8,189 nucleotides of DNA from positions 1-8,189 of the forward strand of contig CAZGYE010000267.1 of NCBI GenBank assembly GCA_964530165.1. Reading direction: 5' to 3'. Source of the stretch: CAZGYE01 sp964530165. Lineage in GTDB: Bacteria > Planctomycetota > Planctomycetia > Planctomycetales > Planctomycetaceae. The notes under the pieces are model-generated. The model did no database searches. It was not told the DNA's origin and was given only the letters and a program-made list of their open reading frames with translations. This document shows positions 1-5,945 of the stretch, piece by piece (the first letter of the stretch is position 1; every line of letters starts with the position of its first letter). The translations under genes were made by a program, and so were the position numbers.

Positions 1-57
1 CAGGCACTCTCGTCGCTGATCCCCAACGTCAAGGTCAGCGTGACCGGCGGGGCCTAG
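1..57 (+). CDS. C-terminal end of an upstream protein (possible secretin or secretin-N-domain protein), 5' truncated
   Basis: The first frame is open from the window edge and gives 18 residues, QALSSLIPNVKVSVTGGA, before a TAG at 55-57. An alternation like 'LIPNVKVSV' would fit the last strand of a small alpha/beta domain such as the secretin N (NolW-like) repeat. A secretin (GspD) gene just before gspE would also be a usual operon position. That assignment is inference only, because too little of the protein is visible for a family call. The frame does not lose its coding character at this TAG; see the entry for 58-291. Confidence 0.5.
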   Translation, partial: QALSSLIPNVKVSVTGGA

Positions 58-291
58 CCGCAAACGCAGCCGGCCGGCGGTCCCCCGGGCCGCCCCTCGG
101 TCGGCAGCAGTGGACCCCCGCCGGAGGCGCGTCCCAGCCCCGATGACATTCGCCGTTTCTTCGAGCAGCGGATCCGTGAGCGGATGGAACAACAGCAGCG
201 CGGGGGCGGGCGATCGCCCCAAAACAGTCGAAGCCGGCCCGGCGTCCGTCCGGGCGGCGGCCGGGCGTTGCGACGAGGCGGCAGGCGATAG
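58..291 (+). other. In-frame, protein-like continuation of the upstream gene beyond its TAG
   Basis: Reading on in the frame of the upstream gene gives 77 sense codons and then a second TAG at 289-291, 23 nt before gspE. The product would be a proline/glycine-rich linker, then a charged helix (DDIRRFFEQRIRERMEQQQR, about bases 142-201), then an Arg/Gly-rich tail. This looks like a disordered C-terminal extension, not random translation. The frame has no plausible start of its own: its only ATG is at 184-186, inside the helix. The simplest reading is one gene ending at 291 whose CAG (Gln) codon became TAG at 55-57, by mutation or assembly error. Chance openness in GC-rich spacer DNA is the alternative. 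No other gene is visible here. Confidence 0.5.
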
Positions 292-314
292 AACAAACAG
301 CACGGAACTCACCC

Positions 315-1994
315 ATGAAAATTGGAGAAGTTCTTCGCAGGCGCGGGCTCATCAGTCAGCAGCAAATGCAATCGCTGTTGCAGCAAGCCAACGGCAGGCG
401 ACTCGATCAAGTCGCCATCGAGATGGGCTTCGTCACTGAGGAGCAATCGCTCTCGGCGCTGGCCGACGAGCTCGGCATGCGCTATGCCGAGTTGAAGGAC
501 TTCCAGGTCGATGCCGAGTTGCTGGCACAGTTTCCCACCACGGCCATTTTCCGGCATTCTCTGCTGCCGCTGGAACGCAACAACGGCCGCGTGAGGGTCG
601 CGACCAGCGATCCGTTCGATCTGGAAGCGCTCGACGAGTTGAGTTCGCTCAGCGGTTTTCGGCTGGAACCCATTCTGGCCCGGCGCGACGACGTGGTGCG
701 GTTGATCAAGGAGAACCTGGGCGTCGGCGGCGACACCATTAATGAACTGATGGCCCGTCAGTCGGAGGAAGGCGTCGAATTGATCGGCGCGCTGGCGGAA
801 GAAAAGGGCGAATTGACCGACGAGCAAGCTGCTTCAGTCATTCGACTCGTCAACGAACTTCTGATCGAAGCGCTCGGCCAAAATGCCAGCGATGTTCACA
901 TCGAGCCGCTGGAGAGGGGCTTGTCGGTCCGTTTTCGCGTCGACGGCATGCTGCGGATGCAGCCGATCCCGCAGGAGATCAACCATTTCTACTCCGCCAT
1001 CGTGACCCGTCTGAAGATTATGGCGCGGCTGAACATTGCCGAGAAGCGCCTGCCGCAGGATGGCCGAATCAAACTGCGCGTCTCGGGCCGCGAAATCGAC
1101 GTCCGCGTCTCAGTCATTCCGATGCTCTACGGTGAAGGCGTCGTGCTGCGATTGCTTGACAGAGGGCGGCTGGTCTTCGATCTGAACAACGTGGGCATGT
1201 CCGACGACATCAAAGGAGTTTTGCGCCGGCTCATCACGCTGCCGTACGGCATCATCCTGGTGACGGGACCGACCGGCAGCGGAAAAACCACGACGCTGTA
1301 CGGGGCGTTGAACGAAATCCGCGATCCGACGATCAAAATCCTCACCGTGGAAGACCCGGTGGAGTACCACATCGACGGCATCAGCCAGATTCAGGTGCAT
1401 TCGAAGATCGGGCTGACGTTTGCCGCCGGTTTGCGCAGCATTTTGCGACACGATCCCGACGTGGTCCTGATCGGAGAAATCCGCGACGGCGAGACGGCCC
1501 AGAGCGCGATTCAGGCGTCGCTCACGGGGCACCTTGTCTTCAGCACGCTGCACACCAACGACGCGCCCGGTGCTTTCACACGGCTGATCGACATGGGCGT
1601 CGAGCCTTACCTGGTCGCCAGTACGGTCGAGGCGGTTTTGGCACAGCGGTTGGTGCGCGTTTTGTGCGAGGGGTGCAAGTTGCCATACAAACCCGATGCC
1701 GGCGATCTTCCACCCGATTTCCCGCTGCCGCCACCCGACCGATTGTGGAAACCGGTCGGCTGCCGTGAATGCCGCGAAACCGGGTACACAGGCCGCACGG
1801 GCCTCTTTGAACTGATGTGTACAGACGCCGAACTCCGCCGGCTGTGTGTCGCGCAGGCCAGCACCGGTGAAATCCGCAGTTATGCGCTCCAGCACGGCCT
1901 GACGACCTTACGCAGCTCGGGCTGGCAAAAGGTGATCGAGGGCGTCACCAGTGTGAAAGAAGTTCTGCGAATCACCAAGGGAGACGTACTGTAG
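315..1994 (+). CDS. gspE: Type II secretion ATPase GspE (GspE/PulE/PilB family)
   Basis: This 559-residue protein is the cytoplasmic hexameric ATPase that powers pseudopilus assembly. An N-terminal GspE/MshEN-type domain spans about residues 1-140. The ATPase core has a Walker A motif GPTGSGKTT (318-326, catalytic Lys324), an Asp box (ILTVEDPVEY, about 342-351), a Walker B region (DPDVVLIGEIRD, 380-391, Glu388) and a His box (STLHTND, 410-416). A zinc-binding tetracysteine motif follows at C451, C454, C483 and C486 (C-x2-C-x28-C-x2-C), with spacing close to that of Vibrio EpsE. All key residues are present, so it should be active. The ATG at 315 directly precedes a typical N-terminus (MKIGEVLRRRGLIS); the ribosome binding site is weak. 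PilB of type IV pili is the close alternative, but the GspG/GspK neighbours favour T2SS. gspF begins 18 nt downstream. Confidence 0.96.
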   Translation: MKIGEVLRRRGLISQQQMQSLLQQANGRRLDQVAIEMGFVTEEQSLSALADELGMRYAELKDFQVDAELLAQFPTTAIFRHSLLPLERNNGRVRVATSDPFDLEALDELSSLSGFRLEPILARRDDVVRLIKENLGVGGDTINELMARQSEEGVELIGALAEEKGELTDEQAASVIRLVNELLIEALGQNASDVHIEPLERGLSVRFRVDGMLRMQPIPQEINHFYSAIVTRLKIMARLNIAEKRLPQDGRIKLRVSGREIDVRVSVIPMLYGEGVVLRLLDRGRLVFDLNNVGMSDDIKGVLRRLITLPYGIILVTGPTGSGKTTTLYGALNEIRDPTIKILTVEDPVEYHIDGISQIQVHSKIGLTFAAGLRSILRHDPDVVLIGEIRDGETAQSAIQASLTGHLVFSTLHTNDAPGAFTRLIDMGVEPYLVASTVEAVLAQRLVRVLCEGCKLPYKPDAGDLPPDFPLPPPDRLWKPVGCRECRETGYTGRTGLFELMCTDAELRRLCVAQASTGEIRSYALQHGLTTLRSSGWQKVIEGVTSVKEVLRITKGDVL

Positions 1995-2012
1995 TCGAGA
2001 GTTGAGACGACC

Positions 2013-3221
2013 ATGCCGGAATTTCAATACGTAGCCCGAGAGATGTCCGGCCTGCAAGTGGCCGGCGTGTTGAGCGCGGCCAGCGAGCGAGATGCGCTGA
2101 GCTCGTTGGCCGCCCAGGATCTCTTTCCGGTGCGGATCGACCTGGCCGAGGAGGCCAAAGCACAGCGGCGCCGCGTTGGCCGCCGGGTTCGCCCGCGGCA
2201 CGTGTCTGTGTTCTACACGCAACTGGCCGACCTGTTGCGATCGGGTGTGCCGCTGCTGCGGTCGCTGGAGCTTTTGGAGAAGCAAACGTCGCGTCCGACC
2301 TTGAAACTGATTATTCGGGATGTCCGTGAACAAGTCGCCGACGGCACCCGCCTGGCTGAGGCCATGAACCAGCACCCGCGCGCTTTCGGTGAATTGGCCG
2401 TCAGTATGGTGCGGGCCGGTGAAGAAGGCAGTTTCTTAGAGGATGTTCTGAAGCGCATCGCCGCCTTCACCGATCACCAGGAGGACCTGAAAAGCCGAGT
2501 CGTCGGCGCGATGGTCTATCCGATGTTTCTCCTCGTGGTGGGCGCGGCGGTCGTCAGCTTCATGCTGACCTTTTTCGTTCCGAAGTTTGCACCGATCTTC
2601 GAACGCATGCAACAACGAAACCAATTGCCCTGGACCACCACGACATTGATGGAGCTCAGCAGTTCCATCAAGGTGTATGGTGCCGTGCTGCTGACGCTGC
2701 TGGTTGCCACGGCCGTCGTCCTTGTTCGCTACGCGCAAACAGAGGAGGGCCGACTGCGGTTCGATCGTTTTCGCCTTGTTGCTCTTGGCGTGGGGCCAAT
2801 CGTTCGCAGTCTGGCCATCGCCCGGTTTTGCCGGATTCTTGGCACGCTGTTGCGAAACGGCGTGCCAATCCTGCAATCGCTGAGAATTGCCAAAGACGCG
2901 ACCGGCAACCGCGTGCTCACCCTGGCCATCGCCGCCGCTGCCGAGAACATTTCCGCGGGAAAATCGCTCGCACAACCGTTGGCGGCCAGCGGCCAGTTTC
3001 CGGAAGAAATTGTCGAAATGATTGCCGTCGGAGAAGAGGCGAACAACCTGGAGCAGGTGCTCATCAATATCGCCGAGAACATGGAACGCCGGTCCAACCG
3101 GCAATTGGAGTTGTTTGTGCGATTGTTGGAACCGATCCTGCTGCTGGTCCTGGCTGCAATCATCCTGTTTATCGTAACGGCGCTGTTGGTGCCCATCCTG
3201 CAAATGTCGTCGGCTCTGTAG
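2013..3221 (+). CDS. gspF: Type II secretion inner-membrane platform protein GspF
   Basis: This 402-residue polytopic protein is of typical GspF length. It sits in the inner membrane and links the GspE ATPase to pseudopilin assembly. It has two copies of the T2SSF domain. The first starts near FYTQLADLLRSGVPLLRSLE (residue 67) and the second near FCRILGTLLRNGVPILQSLR (residue 272); the match between these segments is the family hallmark. Three hydrophobic segments are visible at about 167-192, 222-241 and 375-395, as expected for GspF. A short N-terminal region (1-60) precedes the first domain. No strong Shine-Dalgarno sequence precedes the ATG; the start is chosen because it gives the usual 'PEFxYxAR' N-terminus. 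It lies 18 nt after gspE and 17 nt before gspG, consistent with one transcript. Confidence 0.96.
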   Translation: MPEFQYVAREMSGLQVAGVLSAASERDALSSLAAQDLFPVRIDLAEEAKAQRRRVGRRVRPRHVSVFYTQLADLLRSGVPLLRSLELLEKQTSRPTLKLIIRDVREQVADGTRLAEAMNQHPRAFGELAVSMVRAGEEGSFLEDVLKRIAAFTDHQEDLKSRVVGAMVYPMFLLVVGAAVVSFMLTFFVPKFAPIFERMQQRNQLPWTTTTLMELSSSIKVYGAVLLTLLVATAVVLVRYAQTEEGRLRFDRFRLVALGVGPIVRSLAIARFCRILGTLLRNGVPILQSLRIAKDATGNRVLTLAIAAAAENISAGKSLAQPLAASGQFPEEIVEMIAVGEEANNLEQVLINIAENMERRSNRQLELFVRLLEPILLLVLAAIILFIVTALLVPILQMSSAL

Positions 3222-3224
3222 AAG

Positions 3225-3231
3225 AAGGAAG
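3225..3231 (+). promoter_or_regulatory. Ribosome binding site of gspG
   Basis: AAGGAAG lies 7 nt before the ATG at 3239. It is one of the clearest Shine-Dalgarno matches in the operon, in keeping with high expression of the major pseudopilin. It fixes the gspG start, because the open frame extends far upstream into gspF. Confidence 0.75.
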
Positions 3232-3238
3232 TGAGACA

Positions 3239-3685
3239 ATGAAGAATCGTCGCAAGACCCGTCGCGGTTTTACGCTGCTGGAGGTGCTGCTGGTGCTCGC
3301 CATTCTGGGCGTGATTGCCGCAATGGTTGTTCCGCAGCTATTGGGGCGGCAGAAACAGGCGCTGATCGACACCACGCGACTCAGCGTCAACAACTTGGAG
3401 AACGCGTTAAAGCTGTATGCCATCGCTCACGACGGAGAGTATCCCCAAGGGACTCAAGATGCACTTTCCGTGCTGCTGGAACCGGTGGATGCGGACGGCA
3501 AATCGATCGAACCCTACCTCGAAAAGCTTCCCATGGACCCGTGGGACCAGTTGCTCTTCTACGAGTATCCGAACCAAAAAGCGCCGAATTCCACAAAACC
3601 GGCCATCTGGTCGTCCGGGCCGGATAAAAAGAACGACGACGGTTCCGGCGACGACATCAACAACTGGGACGATCTTGGATTGTAG
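3239..3685 (+). CDS. gspG: Major pseudopilin GspG
   Basis: This 148-residue protein is the main subunit of the T2SS pseudopilus. A basic leader ends at G10 and the mature protein starts F11-T-L-L-E15, so the canonical Gly(-1), Phe(+1) and Glu(+5) for prepilin peptidase are all present. The hydrophobic helix follows at about 11-33. The globular part carries the GspG signature LPMDPW (97-102) and a C-terminal SSGPDKKNDDGSGDDINNW segment (125-143), which corresponds to the calcium-binding loop of GspG proteins. The start is set by the ATG at 3239, with an AAGGAAG ribosome binding site 7 nt upstream. The frame is open further upstream, but that part overlaps gspF and is not coding. The stop codon is followed with no gap by a terminal-inverted-repeat element. 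Confidence 0.97.
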   Translation: MKNRRKTRRGFTLLEVLLVLAILGVIAAMVVPQLLGRQKQALIDTTRLSVNNLENALKLYAIAHDGEYPQGTQDALSVLLEPVDADGKSIEPYLEKLPMDPWDQLLFYEYPNQKAPNSTKPAIWSSGPDKKNDDGSGDDINNWDDLGL

Positions 3686-3846
3686 GTAACTGTTTAGCCG
3701 AATGTAGCGATGAGGAAATTAGGAATCCAGGAAGACAGGAGAAAGACGATTCCCGACATTCCTGCTTTCCTGGTTTCCTAATAATTCTCCGTTTACCACG
3801 AAATGCACTGTCGTGAGGAAGTTGCTCCAGACGGCTAAAGTGTTAC
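3686..3846. repeat. 161-bp MITE-like element with terminal inverted repeats and a nested hairpin
   Basis: The ends are GTAACTGTTTAGCCG (3686-3700) and CGGCTAAAGTGTTAC (3832-3846). They are inverse complements at 13 of 15 positions. Inside is a second, longer inverted repeat with arms at 3718-3740 and 3760-3782, matching at 20 of 23 positions around a 19-nt loop. A short CACGA/TCGTG pair also occurs near 3797-3815. No open frame of note lies within it and no target-site duplication is evident. It begins directly after the gspG stop codon. The structure suggests a small non-autonomous mobile or dispersed repeat. I have the impression that similar sequences are common between planctomycete genes, but I cannot verify this here. 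Confidence 0.75.
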
Positions 3847-3853
3847 GGAAAAA

Positions 3854-4576
3854 GTGAAAAGGAAAAAGGAAAAAGTGAAGACAAGGCACAAAGGCACAGA
3901 GGGACAAAGGTCGGAGAACATTCGCCACACTCCCTTTGCCCCTTTGTCCCTTGGCCCCTCTGTCAGACTTTTTCCTTTTTCCTTTTGCCTTGATAGCGGT
4001 TACACGCTGCTGGAAATGCTGTTGGTACTGGTGGTCCTGCTGGCGGTGGCCAGCGTTGCGTGGCCGCGCCTGGAGCGATTGTATGCCGACCGGCAATTGA
4101 AGCAAACGGCCGAGGAGCTGCGTGTCAAACTGACCGGGGCGCGGCTGCACTCGATCGATGCAGCCCTGATCTACCAATTCCGCTATGAGCCGGGCGGCCG
4201 CCGATTTCTGATTGTCCCTTACGAGCGAGATGTCCCTCAGACCCGGCAGACCGGCGCGAACGATGTCGCTGGGCCTGACGAGTGTCGAGAGTGGAACCAC
4301 GCCGGCGAATTGCCCGAGGACATACAATTCCAAACGCCTGACGACCAGGATGCGGAAACGGAAAAGGTCGCTCAGGAATGGCTGAACGGTTTGCCCGATG
4401 CCGGGGAATTGGCTGCCACCGTTTGGTCAGCGCCGCTGTTGTATTACCCCGACGGTTCGGCGACGGACGCGGCACTGGAACTGATCGACTCCGATCGGCA
4501 ATCCGTCCGTCTTGCGATCCGCGGACTCACCGGCGCGGCTTCTCTTTCGCGCGTCCACCGGGAGACGCAGCGATGA
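3854..4576 (+). CDS. gspH: Minor pseudopilin GspH with an unusual repeat-encoded leader
   Basis: This 240-codon frame encodes a minor pseudopilin of the pseudopilus tip. Mature GspH would begin at Y50 after G49 (G|YTLLE, Glu54 at +5), followed by the hydrophobic helix (about 50-72). The C-terminal segment LLYYPDGSATDAALEL (195-210) is typical of GspH. The first 46 residues are encoded by the palindromic repeat at 3855-3988 and give a 49-residue leader, much longer than the leaders of its neighbours. The most upstream start is GTG 3854; a TAA at 3836 blocks anything earlier. GTG 3875 and TTG 3944 are other possible starts. The only early ATG (4016) lies after the cleavage site. The real start is therefore uncertain, although the mature region is clear. 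The stop overlaps the gspI start (ATGA). Confidence 0.85.
   Translation: MKRKKEKVKTRHKGTEGQRSENIRHTPFAPLSLGPSVRLFPFSFCLDSGYTLLEMLLVLVVLLAVASVAWPRLERLYADRQLKQTAEELRVKLTGARLHSIDAALIYQFRYEPGGRRFLIVPYERDVPQTRQTGANDVAGPDECREWNHAGELPEDIQFQTPDDQDAETEKVAQEWLNGLPDAGELAATVWSAPLLYYPDGSATDAALELIDSDRQSVRLAIRGLTGAASLSRVHRETQR
3855..3988. repeat. Second palindromic repeat, lying inside the 5' end of gspH
   Basis: A perfect 20-bp inverted repeat joins 3857-3876 (AAAAGGAAAAAGGAAAAAGT) to 3967-3986. Further shorter pairings lie inward: ACAGAGGG on the left with CCCTCTGT on the right, and GGGACAAAGG with CCTTTGTCCC. The left arm is almost pure purine and the right arm almost pure pyrimidine, unlike the GC-rich codon use around it. 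The 'aaggcacaaaggcacagagggacaaagg' type of phrase, shown here only in description, is built from short AAGG/ACAAAGG units. The element sits 8 nt beyond the first element and is read through by the gspH frame. Confidence 0.75.
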
Positions 4577-5046
4577 CCTGCTTCGTCCGGCCTGAAGACC
4601 CGCGTCAACCCGCCAGCTTAACGCCGGCGCGCAGGAGTCGGCGCGGCTTGACGCTGTTTGAAGTCGTGCTGTCGCTGGGCATCTTTCTGGGCGCTCTGGC
4701 GGCGGTGGGTCAGTTGATCTCAAGTGGTAGCCGGGCGGCGGTGCAGGCCCAATTGCGGACGCAAGCGATCTTGCGGTGCGAATCGAAACTGGCCGAGGTT
4801 CTCGCCGGCGTGGAGACGATCGAGACGGTCGCCGAGATGCCGTTCGACGACCAGGCGGACGGGTGGACCTGGTCGCTCGATGTCGCGGAAGGACCGCATG
4901 CCGATTTGCTCGAGTTGGAAGTCACCGTCGCGCACACCGGCCAGAATCGGTTGGGCAACGTCTCTTATACGCTGAAGCGCTACGTTCGCGATCCACAACT
5001 ATTCCTCGACGCGGCCATCGACGAGTCCCTCGAGCCCGAGGAGTAA
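4573..5046 (+). CDS. gspI: Minor pseudopilin GspI
   Basis: This 157-residue protein is a minor pseudopilin which, in characterised T2SS, forms the tip complex with GspJ and GspK. The leader is basic just before the cleavage site (RRSRRG25) and the mature protein starts L26-T-L-F-E30, so Glu is at +5 and Leu at +1. The hydrophobic helix runs to about residue 48. The pattern 'QAILRCESKLAEVLAG' after the helix resembles the usual GspI 'A…A..lAe..la' region, and the C-terminus YTLKRYVRDP is also GspI-like. The ATG at 4573 overlaps the gspH stop by 4 nt, with GGGAG 8 nt upstream, so translation is probably coupled. The same frame is open further upstream inside gspH, but that part is not coding. 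Confidence 0.9.
   Translation: MTCFVRPEDPRQPASLTPARRSRRGLTLFEVVLSLGIFLGALAAVGQLISSGSRAAVQAQLRTQAILRCESKLAEVLAGVETIETVAEMPFDDQADGWTWSLDVAEGPHADLLELEVTVAHTGQNRLGNVSYTLKRYVRDPQLFLDAAIDESLEPEE
5038..5043 (+). promoter_or_regulatory. Ribosome binding site of gspJ
   Basis: GAGGAG lies at the very end of gspI, 9 nt before ATG 5053. It favours that start over the in-frame ATG at 5068, which has no properly spaced site. Confidence 0.65.
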
Positions 5047-5052
5047 CACCGC

Positions 5053-5943
5053 ATGCACCACACAGGGATGAGTAGGTTTTTCAGAACTCCATTTCGCCGG
5101 GCATTCACACTGCTCGAAATCCTCTTGGCGCTCGGGCTCACCGTGCTGCTGGTCGGGGCGATTTGCTCGGCGATTGAGCTGTACGCGAAATACTCGACGG
5201 CCGGCCGAGACGAAACCGAGCGGTCGCAATTGGCCCGGGCCCTGTTACGGAAGATAGAGATCGACATCCGCTCCATCGTGTTTCACGACCCCCAACAAGA
5301 CGAAGCAAACGCGGAGACGACCGCGGAAAACGGCGAAAACGACGAGGAGGACGAAACCACAATCGAAGTCATCGACCCCGCCGAGGCCTACACCGGGACC
5401 AGCGTAGGACTGTTCGGCGATACGCAGACGCTGGTGCTGCATATCAGTGTCCCGTCGCGCGACCTGAACTACTCATCGCTTCTGGAGGGCGAAAACGTCC
5501 GAGAACGGACCAGCGATCTACAATCGGTGGCCTATTTTCTGGCGGTTTCCGGAGCGAGCGGCCTGCAAGGAACCGTCGGCAATCTCGCTGTCGGCGGGAA
5601 TGCGAGCGCGGCCGCCGACTCAGGAACTCAGGGCCTTGCCCGCCTCGAGGGAGACCGGCTGGCCATGGAGCTGGCCGACGAGCAAGCCGACCTGGATTCG
5701 TTGGCCGCCAACACCACCATACTGGCCGAAGAGGTCGATTTCCTGCAGTTTCGCTATTTCGACGGACTCGATTGGCTGGAAACTTGGGACAGCACCGCTG
5801 CGGGGCAATTGCCCCAAGCGGTCGAGATCGTCATCGGTCTTCGCTCGGCCGAGGACGCCGACGTGGAGACATCCACGCATCAATACCGGCTCGTCGTCTC
5901 GCTGCCGCTCTCGGAGCCGTTCCCGCCGGAACTGGAGTTTTAA
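5053..5943 (+). CDS. gspJ: Minor pseudopilin GspJ
   Basis: This 296-residue protein is a minor pseudopilin of the tip complex. The prepilin motif is RRA17|F18-T-L-L-E22: Glu is present at +5, but Ala replaces the usual Gly at -1. The hydrophobic helix covers about 18-40. A strongly acidic stretch lies at about 83-106 (11 Asp/Glu in 24 residues). A Gly/Ala-rich insert (about residues 170-195) and a short helix follow, before the segment VDFLQFRYFDGLDWLETWDS, which matches the GspJ pattern of an aromatic-rich strand followed by 'W…W'. The end, LPQAVEIVIGL…YRLVVSLPL, is also GspJ-like. It is longer than the roughly 200-residue proteobacterial GspJ because of these inserts. It starts 6 nt after gspI and ends 2 nt before gspK. 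Confidence 0.88.
   Translation: MHHTGMSRFFRTPFRRAFTLLEILLALGLTVLLVGAICSAIELYAKYSTAGRDETERSQLARALLRKIEIDIRSIVFHDPQQDEANAETTAENGENDEEDETTIEVIDPAEAYTGTSVGLFGDTQTLVLHISVPSRDLNYSSLLEGENVRERTSDLQSVAYFLAVSGASGLQGTVGNLAVGGNASAAADSGTQGLARLEGDRLAMELADEQADLDSLAANTTILAEEVDFLQFRYFDGLDWLETWDSTAAGQLPQAVEIVIGLRSAEDADVETSTHQYRLVVSLPLSEPFPPELEF
5934..5937 (+). promoter_or_regulatory. Ribosome binding site of gspK
   Basis: GGAG within the last codons of gspJ lies 8 nt before the GTG at 5946. It supports a GTG start just after gspJ. The open frame that extends further upstream inside gspJ is not used. Confidence 0.6.
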
Positions 5944-5945
5944 TC

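Noticed and set aside
55..57. TAG recoded as pyrrolysine or another amino acid
   Set aside because: Nothing else in the window supports recoding. gspE, gspF-side genes and gspG end at TAG or other normal stops where expected, and no recoding element is visible.
110..439. A + strand open frame overlapping the gspE start
   Set aside because: It overlaps the clear gspE N-terminus in another frame and has low-complexity Ser/Ala/Arg content. The frame continuing the upstream gene is more protein-like.
1110..1895. A 261-codon open frame on the - strand
   Set aside because: It is antisense to the conserved ATPase core of gspE and has no recognisable motif.
2828..3238. Long upstream extension of the gspG frame
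   Set aside because: It overlaps the end of gspF, gives an Arg-rich sequence without a pattern, and would bury the prepilin leader. The ATG at 3239 has a good ribosome binding site.
2436..3239. A 267-codon open frame on the - strand
   Set aside because: It lies wholly antisense to gspF, is rich in His/Gln/Arg with no domain pattern, and is the expected shadow of a GC-rich gene.
3686..3990. CRISPR array
   Set aside because: The repeats are inverted palindromes of two different types, not direct repeats with regular spacers.
5772..5945. Upstream extension of the gspK frame
   Set aside because: It overlaps gspJ. GTG 5946 has a well-placed GGAG and gives a normal-length leader.
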